Source of the DNA: Micrasema longulum
Taxonomy: Eukaryota; Arthropoda; Insecta; Trichoptera; Brachycentridae
Reading direction: 5' to 3'
DNA: 64,000 nucleotides
Assembly (NCBI GenBank): GCA_022494885.1
Contig: JAGVSM010002432.1
Location: 1 to 64,000 of the forward strand
Shown here piece by piece: positions 21,190-32,319 of the stretch. The notes under the pieces were generated by a model. The model saw only the letters and a program-made list of their open reading frames with translations. It made no database searches and had not been told where the DNA came from. The stretch's first letter is position 1. Each line of letters starts with the position of its first letter. Made by a program: the position numbers and the translations under genes.

Positions 21190-21245
21190 ACAGAATAATG
21201 TTCCGTCACTGGAGGTGTCCCGTGCCGAGGGAAACATTTTACAAA
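21190..21245 (-). repeat. T1 tail fragment
   Basis: The minus strand reads CCCTCGGCACGGGACACC, then CCAGTGACGG. This is the T1 hairpin core in degenerate form. Confidence 0.5.
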
Positions 21246-21404
21246 ATGTGAAATATGCCTTAAATTAGTTGTTTAACAAAGTTAACATAATAATATTTTT
21301 TAAAAAACGTAATTAACCTAATTATCATTACATAGTAAGCAATATAAACTAAAATAATCATAAAAAAACATAACCATTTATATAGACCAAATTTCATAAA
21401 CAGT

Positions 21405-21690
21405 ACAAGCATTTTACCTATTTGGCTTGATCCACTCATCGATCCGTGCGCAACCCACCTCCACTATCCATTTCTTAATAGCAATTTTATATTGTGAGTA
21501 CTTACTAATTGTCCTTATGGATAGTGGAAGTAGATTGTACACTTTAATCGAGTAGTAGGCCAATCCTCTTTGACCGAAGGTCGTATTAATTTATTTTTTT
21601 TGCAGCATCATGGTGGAGTATCTAGTAAATGGATTTAGGATAATCAATTGTATTTGCAAAATCAATATGGATATTGTGGAGAAATGTTTT
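21405..21690 (-). pseudogene. LINE C-terminus (FGQRGLAYYS type)
   Basis: The minus-strand frame contains FGQRGLAYYSIKVYNLLPLS, ISKYSQYKIAIKKWIVE and RIDEWIKPNR. The layout (FG-RG..Y-S...YN-LP...FK...KKW) is that of the extreme C-terminus of CR1/jockey-type polymerases. It is cut off on the 5' side beside the RTE remnant at 21.70 kb. Confidence 0.7.
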
Positions 21691-21694
21691 CATG

Positions 21695-21885
21695 CATAAA
21701 TGCAAACAAACAAACTATCACGCCGTTTCCCCGTAAGGACAGGCAGAGAGGATAGAACGCCATATCACTCTGTCTTTGCACACATACCTCGCTTCCTCTA
21801 CATTCATTCGTATTCTCATGTACGCACGCCGATTATTACTACTCTTGACATGTCTATCTTCAAGTATTTGATAAATGTAAAAAGA
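21695..21885 (-). pseudogene. RTE-like LINE, C-terminal end
   Basis: The minus strand encodes LKDRHVKSSNNRRAYM, MNVEEARYVCKDRVIWRSI and ACPYGETA followed by stops and a (GTTT)n end. Same family as the 20.6 and 62.1 kb copies. Only the last ~60 codons remain. Confidence 0.8.
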
Positions 21886-22139
21886 AATTTCATAAAAATA
21901 CGTTGCTAGAAAAACGCAACATGTTTGGCCTTGGTAGTTGTAACGTTAAGATTCGTGACAATATTGAAACGAATTTGAATGGGCAGGAACAAATAAACAT
22001 GAATCGTGACGTATTATGGGCGTGGCCAGTGGAATGGCCGTTTTTGCGGAATTTAAAATTACAAATTCAAAAATATTTTTTTACTGGACAGTATTTCATA
22101 GACTTTTATTACTTTTTTTTTTCAAACGCCTGAATAATA

Positions 22140-22765
22140 TTTACAGTACTTAGTATGAAATGATTATACACTTGCAGACTCCAAGATAAAGACTGAAGCT
22201 TGTCCCACAAGATTTCCAAAAACCTATTTCAATTGCATTCCACAAAAATTAATACTGACATTTTAGTGCCAAACAAAATATTTCTGAGACCCTTTCAAGA
22301 TTTCTCTTCCTCAATAAATTAAATTATACGTGACAACCTAGGACAAAAAACAATACACTAAACTAGTATCTCAATACTTAATTATGGGACAAATGCCCGG
22401 TTCATTGAAATATTACATAAAAAAATACAGGGATACAAAGTATACAGAGTAAAATAAATATCTCAGCTTCGGCAGAAAACATTTAAAAAGGCATTTTTAT
22501 TTTTTTGTATTTATTTTTATTTAAGAAGGTAAACATGAACAAAAAAATAAAAGGAAAAACAATGAAACCCACTAAACCGCGAAACCGGCTTGTCAGCAGG
22601 TTTTTTATTTTTCCTTTACAAAAAAAAAGTTAAAGAAATTTTATGAATATAAAAAGTAATATGAACATTACTAAGAACTAAAAGCATACGTATTAAAAAA
22701 AAAAATATTAACAAAAAATTTAATAGATGCTGTTACCATAAAATAATAATCATTATTAAGCCTTG
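22140..22765. other. AT-rich stretch with a short recurrent motif
   Basis: No gene recognised. TTTAAGAAGGTAAACATGAA (22.52 kb) also occurs at 10.58 kb, and GGCTTGTCAGCAGG (22.59 kb) resembles part of the S4 body. These are probably small repeat pieces. Confidence 0.35.
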
Positions 22766-22769
22766 TTAC

Positions 22770-23430
22770 AAATTAGCCATTTAATAATTTTTTTCTTAAA
22801 AGTTTTGTCAACACTTGTTACTTTTAAGGTCTGCTTAGGAATCTTATTAAAAAAAATTGTAATTTTATAATGAAATATTCTTTGGCTATACTTGTTTACA
22901 AACCTCGGTACTGACAAGCTTTCACGTTGTGCTAGCCTTGTATTATGAACCCTTTCTTGATATTAACTATCAAATCGACATCTAATAAAAAATTGAGCCT
23001 TTACGAACAGGCACCCTTGCCTTTTAAAAAGTTTGTATACCTCTTCCTTATCAATTCTAGCCGATCTGTTAATTGATTTAAGAGCCGAGTTTTGTAAAGA
23101 CTGAATTTCTTAAATGTTGGTTTTACAAGAAAGGCCCCAACTGGTAATACCATACCTAATAATTGATTCCGCTAATGATTGATTAATAAGTCTTAATGTT
23201 TTTATTGGAACAAAATATTTTATTTTAAACATGCTGCCTATAAATGTTCTTAATCTTTTACATGATTTGGTAATATGTTTATCCCATTAAAAAAAATATC
23301 AATAGTTATGCCCAAATACACATATTCATTAACTACACCAATTTTTTCACAGTTCCGTAATATGACAATACCATTATAAAGACAGTTGAAACTATGAGAT
23401 ACTATATTAGTTTGATAAAACAATAATTCA
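22770..23430 (-). pseudogene. jockey-like LINE C-terminus (family also at 12.6 kb)
   Basis: Minus-strand blocks in order are NEYVYLGITID (23.33 kb), QSLQNSALKSINRSARID (23.08 kb) and RVHNTRLAQRESLSVPRF (22.93 kb). KYSQRIFHYKITIFFNKIP (22.87 kb) follows. The YLGI-ID...Q-LQN...HNTR order is the post-catalytic half of a jockey-like RT. The frame changes several times. HNTR and the preceding blocks align with the open frame at 12.6-13.1 kb. Confidence 0.75.
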
Positions 23431-23679
23431 CGATATACGACACTTTCGAAAGACACGAACAATATGAACATATTGCAAGGCAGTGCAGCAACATCCGACA
23501 TTACTAGTCGGTTTACAAAATTAAACAATAAAAGTGCTCTTTGTAAAGGCATTATTTTCCCGCCAAATCTTTGGAATGAAGCTGTTAGTGATTGAAATGC
23601 GTGCTTCATAAAATGTATTATTTAATAAACGAAATATTGATAAATTTAGTTTAGGCCCGAACAAAGTGCCTGTTTTAAA

Positions 23680-23722
23680 TATTCTATAACATTCACCATT
23701 CTGCCTATGCACATACAAAAGC
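23680..23722 (-). repeat. HP fragment
   Basis: Only the HP arm core survives (AACATTCACCATTCTGCCTA). Confidence 0.5.
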
Positions 23723-23729
23723 ATCACGC

Positions 23730-24535
23730 TAGCGAATGGTATTATGCTTCTAAGTTGATCATACTAAAATGAAGGGTAGCACACATAACTGAGTCTGACA
23801 TATAATCAAATAACTAATTTTACAGGAGAGCAGAAAGAACCATAAAAACCTTATTTGTGGGAATTCATTTAATGTGTATTTTTACATACAATTACAGAAA
23901 ATAACAAAGGAACGTCTACTTTAAATTAAAAAAACATATTTTTTGAACTGACAAAAACGAGCTCGGTGCAGCAATTGTCGGATTTGATTGATTTTTTTTC
24001 AGTCGTTTATAAGAACGGAAAGCCACATTTTGTTAGTTTTTAAAAGTGAACTCATTCATGAAAAAAACGTGGTATTAATATCCCAAAAAAATAAAAAATG
24101 CAATGAGACTATTTTAGCCGTGTACCCTTCAAATATAATGCCATCTATTTTTCCGATTAATCACACTTCTCGACTCAAAATTTGGCATTGCCGATGAAAT
24201 AATTAGGTATTACCCATGCAAATTGGTTTCGACGAAACGCTAGAACTATCTAGAAACTTCTCGACCGAGTGTTCCAGCCCATGGGTGACGTCACCAGGTT
24301 ATCACAGGTGCGATGGTTATTTTAATTATAATGAAGGAAATAATGATTGTTGACCCATCACTTGCGTCAATGGCTTTGTGTGGTTATTGATTAAAGTAAC
24401 ATCAAAATGTATGTATCATACATTGTGTAATGTACATCTACATTTACATTAATGGACATCTATTTTTATTTTTTTATAATTAATATTCAAGTTCGATTGA
24501 CGCAAGAAGTTAAAATACTGAGGTATATATAATTA
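23730..24535. other. Unassigned AT-rich stretch
   Basis: No gene recognised. A GGTTTCGACGAAACG palindromic motif at 24.23 kb and TGACGTCACC at 24.28 kb are noted without an assigned role. Confidence 0.3.
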
Positions 24536-24539
24536 CTTC

Positions 24540-24606
24540 CCTATCAGTGCCCAGTGGTGCATGGGGCACTGGATTAGTAAACAAAATGTAGCGTATCTCG
24601 AACATC
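24540..24606 (-). repeat. S1 SINE, degenerate 3' part
   Basis: GGTGCATGGGGCACTGGATT and AGCGTATCTCGAACAT match the S1 body in antisense, as at 48.15-48.21 kb. Head and tail are gone. Confidence 0.5.
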
Positions 24607-24992
24607 TATTACATTAAGAGATGGCCAATCCATTCATAATTAAATATTGCAGTGGTAAGCCACCTTTTAAACCAACATCACCTTTCCACGTGTCAAATCA
24701 GGGACTTCAAGTAGTTGGGCGTATGCTACAACCATTACGTATTTTCTCAATTTTTAATTGTTTATAAATTTGTTATTTTTTTATTTTATTTATGCGTTAT
24801 AATTTTATATTATTTTGTACACCTGCCAAACACAAGGGCCTGACTCATTCTGGGCAAGTTCAACCTGAATTGTTCTATTTTTTATTTCTTCATGTAATCC
24901 GATAGGATTTTTGTTTTTTTTTATTGTTCATGAAATTTACACGTAAAACATAACAGGTAGTACTGTGTAGATATTTAGTTTCTATATTTAGT

Positions 24993-25049
24993 TTCTCGGA
25001 CCTTTGATCCGTGAGTGCGCAACACTAGCCACGGGACCACAACCCGATT
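24993..25049 (-). repeat. S2 SINE head fragment
   Basis: TCTCGGACCTTTGATCCGTG and AACACTAGCCACGGGACCAC match the S2 tRNA-like head in antisense. The body is missing. Confidence 0.65.
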
Positions 25050-25069
25050 ATTAATTAATATTTCCATAA

Positions 25070-25200
25070 ACAGCTGATTTTCTCAAATTGAACAAATTTG
25101 GGTAGGTAGGAAAAAATTGCCTTAAGGCAATATGCCCGCCCTTATGCATATGTATAAACTGTAAATGTTTTATAAAGTGTTTAAATAAATAAACGAATAA
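25070..25200 (+). repeat. T3 LINE tail
   Basis: AATTTGGGTAGGTAGGAAAA precedes a hairpin, AAATTGCCTTAAGGCAATAT, then GCCCGCCCTTATGCATA and an (AAAT)n run. The same tail occurs at 9.85 and 56.05 kb, and its 5' part at 53.63 kb. Confidence 0.65.
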
Positions 25201-25844
25201 AACAAAACTTAGATCACGTCAAAACAATGAAAAGATATTTTTATTTTAAGATTTTTGATAAGCGAGTCCTTTGATCGTCTGCTTCTTGGCTTCAGACTGG
25301 TGGAGTCCTTTACCTCGGCGGGATGCTCGTTTAAGAGCATCGGTAATCGGAACAAGAAATTCAGCTGTTCAGCTTTCATAGCTTCCTGCACCTGAGAGCA
25401 GCCATTTAGTCAAAAACACTCGTCCTGGGTTCTGGTTCTTTGCATCCACAGTACTGTAAAATGGCTCTGTATGCGTGTGCGTGTGTACATAAGTTATCTA
25501 AAAAAACATTAAAACAAAAATTTTGTGTTTTATGTTATGTTAAAATAATATAAGCGATATCATAAATTCCGTCCGTTTATAAATAAACAATGGAGAATAT
25601 TTTTTAACGATATGTTTACTTAATTTAAACGTTTATTTTTAATTACGCTGCAGATATTTGTTATCTAAAAACCGTGTATTGATAAAAAAAATAGTTGTGT
25701 GAAAAAATAATTCATTTTCGTGTAAATAAAGATAAAGTTATGTTTGTTAACTAATTTGGTAGAACTTACACTAAAACTAAGTGCCGTTTTTATTTTTTTA
25801 ATTACTTTCCATTAGATTTGGTTTAATTTATGAATAATTTTTAA

Positions 25845-26258
25845 TTCAATGAGGAAGTATATCCTCTTTTGGGAAAGTGGATATACAAAACGTTTTCTTT
25901 AGCGCGGTAAAAATTAGAGCATCAAATTGAGCGGCAAAGTTTAATGAAAATATAAAAAAATATATTTTAAAATAAAAATGAACTACGTTGAACGACGTCA
26001 CTAGTTTATATGAATTAACCAATGATAAGAGAATTGTGAATGGTTTTCGGTTTACGGCAAGTCTACGGACCAATCGGCAGAGCTAACCGAGAAGAAGCGC
26101 AAGAGAACTTCACATGCGGAGTAATTTCAGAAATACAAAACTTAGCGCTGTATCATATTATCATACGATTCATAAAAGTAAAAAAAGGCTTAGTTTGATA
26201 GTCTAATAACAAATAAAAAAATAAAATAAAACTGAATTTTCTCATTGCATTACTAAAT
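25845..26258 (+). mobile_element. M1 TIR element, copy 1
   Basis: The ends read CAATGAGGAAGTATATCC (25848) and, inverted, CAATGAGAAAATTCAGTT (to 26257). Conserved inner blocks are TAAAAATTAGAGCAT, GAACGACGTCACTAG, GACCAATCGGCAGAGCTAAC, GGAGTAATTTCAGAAATAC and GGCTTAGTTTGATAGTC. No coding capacity was found. Related copies lie at 29.3 (inverted), 31.8, 49.5 and 50.9 kb. Confidence 0.65.
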
Positions 26259-26532
26259 CATTATTCAATGCATTAAATATTGTTAATGTTTAACAATAAT
26301 TTAATTCAATTAGTAAAATAGCAATGTTTCATGTTTATACGTAGTATAGGTTTTGCTTAAAAATGTTATTTTAATGATTTTTTACTGTGCTAGCTTGATT
26401 TTTTTTAGTTACATTTTTTTAGTTTGCATTTCTTGTTACATAATATATCACTTTATTGATTACATATAAACAATATATTAACTAATAAAATAAATAAATC
26501 AACTTTGTTTTTAACCACTGATTTTATTTTTC

Positions 26533-26570
26533 TGACCGGTTTCAAAGCAAATCAACTTCTTCGTCAAGGT
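26533..26570 (-). ncRNA. Hammerhead-like relic
   Basis: The minus strand has TTGACGA (expected CTGANGA), a weak stem II (AAG / CTT around TTGATTTG), then GAAACCGGTC with the cleavage triplet GTC. The base of stem I does not pair well, so activity is unlikely. Confidence 0.4.
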
Positions 26571-26737
26571 TTACTAACGTAACTAATAAATTATTATCTA
26601 TTTTATTTTATCCATGTTTACTAAATACTACACGTGGAGCAAATAAATCAAGTATTTTTTTCTTAAAGGGGTGGTAATATGAGATGAATACTTTCGAAAC
26701 TAGACAGGAGTGGACTAAAAGAAATATTATTTATTTA

Positions 26738-27098
26738 TATTAACATATTACAACAGAGAATAAGAACATTTAAAAGAAGGTAATATAGAAGTCTAGGCAA
26801 CTACAGGACTTATGACCTGTCAGTGACTGGTTTACACATCATTTTAACATCTATATTCCTTCAATTCTTTCATATATCAAATATGGGCAGAATGGTGAAT
26901 GTTACACAGTGTGTTAAGTGGCCACTTAAACCAGCCATTGACAGGTCATAAACCCTGTAGATGCCTAGACTTCTATAATATATTATCCTAAATGTTCTTC
27001 ATCTCTGTTGTAATATGTCAATATAAACAGCTCCCCAGGGAGCTCAATCCAGTCCTTGTCTGCAGAGGTTTGGACCAACTCAAAATATTATTGTTTAT
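26738..27098 (-). mobile_element. HP hairpin element, inverted arms
   Basis: Runs from TTAACATATTACAACAGAG to CTCAAAATATTATTG, i.e. the reverse orientation of the 4.9 kb copy. The left arm (GGTAATATAGAAGTCTAGGC) and right arm (GATGCCTAGACTTCTATAAT) are inverted copies around a short loop with TTCAATTCTTTCATAT. The palindrome CTCCCCAGGGAG lies in the outer part. No clear TSD was seen. Confidence 0.7.
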
Positions 27099-27099
27099 T

Positions 27100-27810
27100 T
27101 GGTTATTATTTTTTTTTCTTATTATAAATCGCTTTGATAATTTCTAAGATTTCTAAGTCGTCTAATGTAGAAAACATAACTCAATTATCATTTCAATTAT
27201 GCTTTTATACATATTCTTTTTCTGTTGATTTAAATCATGCTCTTATTTTGTGTTATTTTTTTTTTAATACTACTATATTTTACTATTATTTTGTTGATTT
27301 TAATGATACCACTATTTTGTATATTTGATTATGTGCGATTCTTAATTTGTATAATTAATATTTTAAAAATTATTTCTGAATATCTTTTTTGCATTGTATT
27401 CTTTGGAATTTTATTATTTATTACATTTACCTTTTTTTTTCTAGATTGTGATTCTATGTCATTATAATTTGATCAAATTAATTTTACTATGTATTTTTAT
27501 TGTTATTTATTGTGGCTTGACACATGCATAGCCTAAAAAGCCTTAATAAGTTCATAAATATTTAATTTTGTAATTTTGAATGAATAAATAAATAAAATAA
27601 AATAAATAAATGTTAATATTTTGTTTTTAGCATAAAGTACTTCTAATCCAATGTCTTAATTTTAATTATTATTTTTTTCTATCACAGTAAATATAACATT
27701 AAAAAAAATGTATTTGTTAATTATTTTTATTTTTTATTTTCCGTGTCCATTTGAAATGAAATTTTAACTTTATTCTTTATCTGCTTGAGGCCTGGTCACA
27801 GAAAAACTGA
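27100..27810. other. Very AT-rich stretch, possible LINE 3' region
   Basis: T-rich DNA with hydrophobic-looking chance frames. It ends in an (AAAT)n/(AAAAT)n run at 27.58-27.61 kb that resembles a LINE 3' end. No protein motif was seen. Confidence 0.35.
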
Positions 27811-28249
27811 TTATTGAAAATCTCTGAAAATATTATGAAATGGCAGAAGGGAGAAAAAACTACCATAAAAAACCTCACCAAGACGAACTCGCCTGAAAGA
27901 TTCTGACAATTCAAGAAATGTAAAAACAGAAACATTGCATATAGCGTAAGGTTCGATTCCTAACAAGGCCAACATGAAATATAAAGTATACATCACGCAA
28001 TGAACAGAGCACGGAACGTGGTGATAAGAGTTGCCATTGTGTCTCATAATAATGTTCTGCATTATTGATTAAAATTATGACTATTTTTTAAATTAAATTA
28101 GCACGCGAATCGAAATAATTAAATAGTTCAATAATATGCAAACACGAACATGATCACAATACCAGAGAAAATGTAAAAATCAGACTCCCATTAAAAAAAG
28201 GCGATGTCACAAAATTCAATTTTATATAAGGCACACAAAAAATAATTTA

Positions 28250-28770
28250 TGATATCTGTTGGATGCTCGATACCTTCGACCTCGGGACTGTAAACAAGGC
28301 CTGCCCTCTCGCTATATGCGTGTTCGAAAAAACAGGGAACGTTTGATTTTAGGTAAACTAATTGACGTTATGGTTTTGAGTGTCAATCCTGGAATTAATG
28401 AAAGGAGTAAGGATTTACGATTTCTCTCCTTTGGCACTGGTCCAGAAAAACACCGTTATCGTTTGCACTGGTCACTTTGAACGTTTCCTTGTATGTTGGT
28501 TATTCGAATTCACTGTCACGCTCGCGGTACGGTTTTCGTTGTTGTGTTTTATTGTTGTGTTGTCACGCGTTGCTTTCTTGACTCGCCGTCAGGGAGTAGG
28601 TACATTGGGATTCAAAACAAGGACCACCGGAATCAAAGGAAGGAATGGCTTGACACTTGAAATAAAGATGATGAATACGAAACAATATCGGAAAAAAAAA
28701 CGTTTTTGGATTTATTTTTTTATAAAAATCAAACGCAAGGTTAAGAAATATGTCATAAACAACTTATAAA
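28250..28770. other. Less AT-rich stretch with open frames, unrecognised
   Basis: Two overlapping plus-strand open frames (28259-28480 and 28380-28769) cross a less AT-rich segment. Neither shows a domain that I can name, and no splice pattern convinces. It could be a decayed exon or an unknown element. Confidence 0.3.
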
Positions 28771-29043
28771 TAAAATATAATTTACATTGTGATTATTAGA
28801 GCATTTAAAAGATTCAACAAATAAAAAAAAATGTAACAGGAATGTGTGTCTCGTCTGCAAATTGTTTGATTATTCTCAAATTCTTCCGTAAATTGCGTTT
28901 TTATCTGTCATTAGGGGGAATTGCACCATAAAATAAAAGTAAAAAAACTTTTAAGTTAAATCGTATTTTTGTCAAAATGGAAAAAACTTGTGTCATGAAA
29001 ATATGATCAGTTTCAATCCATCATTATACCCTTTTTAATATTT

Positions 29044-29254
29044 TTTATACTAAACGCCGATTTTTCGCCAGTGAACTGTATTTATTTACGAGGAAATACA
29101 AAAAACAAACCGACACGAGCGTTGACTTAAAGATTACACACGCGTCGACTCATGACTGCGATAACTTAAGCATGTTCATTATTGTTCATTGTGATAGCTC
29201 AAATGCTTATCATGTTTTTAGGCACGTCGATAGTTATTTGTGATCGAGCTACAG
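29044..29254 (-). repeat. M2 TIR element, one end only
   Basis: The block from AACGCCGATTTTTCGCCAGT to GTCGATAGTTATTTGTGATC and GAGCTACAG is an inverted copy of 39.33-39.55 kb. The other terminus is not found upstream, so this is a partial element. It ends 9 bp before the M1 copy at 29264. Confidence 0.65.
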
Positions 29255-29263
29255 AAATGTATT

Positions 29264-29560
29264 CAATGAGGAAGTTCAGTGTCTTTTAAAAAAAATATAT
29301 TTATATTAAACTAATCCAATTTTTTTAAATTTTTATTTTTATGTATCGTTTTATCAGCGTTATGATTTTTTAAAGTTTTGTATTTCTGAAATAACCCCGC
29401 GTGTGACGTTAGAGGTTGTTCTGACAGTTCTTCCGATTGGTTAGTTTACGGTGACCAAACCGGATATCCTTCAATGCTCTCATATCATTGAATGGTTCAA
29501 ATGAACCAGTGACGTAATTCAAAGTAGTGAGTTTTTATTAAAATATTTATTATTTTATTA
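29264..29560 (-). mobile_element. M1 TIR element, inverted copy
   Basis: Starts with CAATGAGGAAGTTCAGTG. It continues with GTATTTCTGAAATAACCCC, TTCTTCCGATTGGTTAGTTT and CCAGTGACGTAATTC, i.e. the M1 blocks in reverse order and orientation. The far end is eroded. Confidence 0.6.
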
Positions 29561-29857
29561 TATAAATAAAAGACGAGTGATACTTTGATCCACAAATTTG
29601 GAATATCCAGTGACCGGTTTCATCGCTTTCGCTACATCTTCGAGATTAATATCTTTATTAAGGAGTTCAATGTATTTTTACAAAACAGAGGTAAGGATAG
29701 AGAATTCAAAATTATGTGAAAGTAAATTAAATAAAGTTATTTTTATCTTAAGGGTCATTTTATTTTTTTTCCGGGTTAACTAATGAGTTGATATAGTGCT
29801 ATTTTAATGAGTTTGATTATTTTATTTTTAGTGTCCCATCTTTCGTGAGAGTGATTT

Positions 29858-30375
29858 TTGTCAATTATGATTTCTGAAAAACAAAGGGTAAAATTAAAAA
29901 TTAACTTAAACAAATACAAACTAATACCACTTTCGGACAAAGTGATCTTGAGTATTATTGAATTAAAATCTATAACCTACATCCACCATCTATTAAAACA
30001 ATTAGTATCGAGAAAATGTTTAAAAAGGCAAAAAAAAATGGAAAGTGGAGCTAGGTAGAAGTAAAATGGATTGTCTCATTTGCCCATACCAATATTGAAT
30101 CAACTGCTCCACAAGTGTATAGCTTATGTTAGGTTTTGTTATTTTCATTGTGTGTTTTGTAATATAAATAATATAGATGTACATAAATACCTTGTTTTTA
30201 AAACTGTCTGAATATTTTTTTTGTTTGTTTGTTTTTTAAGTTAGTCTTCTGTGTTTAATCTCAAATGTAATTTCAAATAAGTATATTGTTAAGTGTCCTC
30301 GGCACGGGAAACCCCAGTGAGGTCACATTATTTTTATTATTAATTATAGTTTATTAGCGAAAAATATGAATAAAT
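29858..30375 (+). mobile_element. LINE 3' end with T1 tail
   Basis: About 500 bp are shared with 41.63-42.13 kb (ACAAATACAAACTAATACCA, TCGGACAAAG, GGAGCTAGGTAGAAGTAAA). The end is the T1 hairpin GTGTCCTCGGCACGGGAAAC and an (AAAT)n run. A short open frame (29858-30058) shows no domain. It is probably the 3' untranslated part of a LINE. Confidence 0.6.
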
Positions 30376-30379
30376 AAAT

Positions 30380-31025
30380 ATTTTTTTTGTACATTTTTAA
30401 GATTTTACAATTTAATGCTTCAATTTTTATCGCGAGCAAGAAAAATTTTTTTGTATCCAATTTCCCGGAAGGGTTATAGTTCCTCATTAGCAGTTGCTAA
30501 TGCTATTAAACAATTATTATGATTTGACGATGCTAATGCTAACTGGACTATCACTGCTCTGTATTTCTTCCTCCCCTTCACTCACCCCCTCTTTCACTCC
30601 CCTCGGTGCCCGGCGCAACGGCTGATTATGACAACTTCCAATTCCAAACCGGTTTCCTATCTCGGTTCACTCTTTATTGTCATGTCAACTTACTCAAGAC
30701 AATAATAATTGTTATTATAACCGATTTCAGATTGTATTATGTATTATATCACACTCGGCTCCGGTGAACTCTGTGACACATTGCTTCGTCACTTTTTACA
30801 TAATCAATCATTATTTGCACCCAAATACAAAAGCGACCAGTTAATGATAATATGCATACATATTTATAATGTTAAGTAGGTATATCATTTAACACAAGTA
30901 ATTCAAATAAATCAAGTTAAAGAAGGAATCGTGTGCTAGAAATAACACATTGTAAAACGAGGCTAGCACAGAGACTTGTATATTTTATGGGCCCAAATTT
31001 TTTAAATTATTTTTTTACTGATAAT
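30380..31025. other. Unassigned stretch
   Basis: No gene or known repeat recognised. The segment 30540-30680 is less AT-rich (CTTCCTCCCCTTCACTCACC). Confidence 0.35.
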
Positions 31026-31289
31026 ATTTCATTAATCTCAAACTTTAAAATGTTTCCTTCTTTTAAAAAACACGCACTATCCTGGATTCAAACTCATTTT
31101 GTCTATGATATATTTTGTTGCCCTTTATAAGAATATTATTATGTTGTTTTTCAATATTTTTTATTTCCTTTTTGAAATACTATAAAATAAAAAAGTACCT
31201 TCTAATCTTTTACAGAGAATTTATTTTCTCTCTCTTATATGACACAAAAATATTTTACCTGTTTCTTAAAAAAAAATTGAAAATAAAAA

Positions 31290-31452
31290 TGTAAATAGGG
31301 GCTAGATTTCTTATTATCCATGCGCTCTGTAGCTGCAAGACGTTCTGTTATCTAGCATATATATATTATAATTGTAATATATCATAATTGGAGACGAGGA
31401 ACTAGAATCCCAACCGTCCATGCGCTCTGTAGCAGCAAGACGTGTTGGGATA
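31290..31452 (+). repeat. Dimeric interspersed repeat, copy 2
   Basis: Two direct monomers with TGCGCTCTGTAGCTGCAAGA (31321) and TGCGCTCTGTAGCAGCAAGA (31421), exactly 100 bp apart. Each is preceded by a CTAGA-containing stretch. Reverse complement of the pair at 3.04-3.19 kb. It is followed at once by the L2-type tail, so it may be a SINE using that tail. Confidence 0.6.
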
Positions 31453-31457
31453 TTTAT

Positions 31458-31526
31458 TTATTGTACAGCGCCCTTGAGGTGATTTTCACAAAAATGGCGC
31501 TGTATAAATTATCCAAACATTATTAT
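31458..31526 (+). other. L2-type 3' tail with stem-loop
   Basis: TTGTACAGCGCCCTTGAGGT and AAAATGGCGCTGTATAAATT form the same stem-loop as at 821-870. No L2 reading frame precedes it here. Confidence 0.7.
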
Positions 31527-31797
31527 AGGAGCAAAAATTCATAAACATTTCTGGTATAGCCACGAACAGGCCATGCCTTCGTGGGATTTTTGTTTACTAT
31601 TTTTACTGTTAATATGTATTTCATAGCTATGTTTTGTTTATTTTTTTCATTTTTTTTTTATACTCTGTTTTACCTCTTATGTACGAGTATATTGTAAAAA
31701 AAAAAAAAAAACAGGAATAAAATCAGGAAATCGTAAAAAATACCTTTTAATGATGAGAAATCTCAGTGCTATGAGAAACTATTTTCGAACACGCGGT

Positions 31798-32185
31798 AAA
31801 AATAAGGAACTTCAGCCCTACGGGAAATCGGATACAATAAATGTTTTCTTGCGTGAGGTAAAAATTAGAGCATTCAATTTTACGGCATTTTACAAAGTTT
31901 CCTGAAAATGCAAAAAAAAAAAAAAAAAATTAATAAAAACGAACTACTTTGAACGACGTCACTGCTTCACATGAATCAAACAATTTCCGGTTTGCTCGCC
32001 GTCAATGCACCAATGGCCGGAACTGACCGAGAATAAGTGGAAGACTACCTCTGACGTCACACGCGGAGTTATTTCAGAAACACGAAACTTAAAAAATCGT
32101 AGCGATGATACGATACATAAAAACTTTTTTTTATAATTGGCTTAGTTTGATAGTCTATTAATAAATGAAAAAAAATACTGAAATC
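31798..32185 (+). mobile_element. M1 TIR element, copy 3
   Basis: Shows AGGAACTTCAGCCCTACGGG, AAAATTAGAGCATTC, TTGAACGACGTCACTG, GGAGTTATTTCAGAAACACG, GGCTTAGTTTGATAGTC and the inverted end CTGAAATCCCTCATTG. A TCTGACGTCACACGC segment is an extra CRE-like site. Confidence 0.65.
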
Positions 32186-32195
32186 CCTCATTGTT

Positions 32196-32318
32196 ATAAA
32201 AATATGGGCAGAATGGTGAATGTTACACAGTGTATAAAGTGGGCACTTAAACTAGCCAATGACAGGTCTAAGCCCTGTAGATGCCTAGACCTCTATATAA
32301 CCTTCTCGGTTGTAATAT
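32196..32318 (+). repeat. HP 3' part
   Basis: Contains ATGGGCAGAATGGTGAATGT, GACAGGTCTAAGCCCTGTAG and ATGCCTAGACCTCTATA, then ends at CGGTTGTAATAT beside the LINE tail. Confidence 0.75.
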
Positions 32319-32319
32319 T

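Larger units (their letters stand above)
31030..31700 (+). repeat. R1 repeat, HP-free but split by two other inserts
   Basis: The part 31030-31270 (AACACGCACTATCCTGGATT, TCTATGATATATTTTGTTGC) and the part from 31527 (AGGAGCAAAAATTCATAAAC, CAGGCCATGCCTTCGTGGG) match 59.17-60.17 kb. Between them sit the dimeric repeat and an L2 tail. At the position where the 59 kb copy carries an HP element this copy is empty. Confidence 0.65.

Noticed and set aside
24225..24245. GGTTTCGACGAAACG as another hammerhead
   Set aside because: No CTGANGA core, stem II or cleavage triplet can be placed around it.
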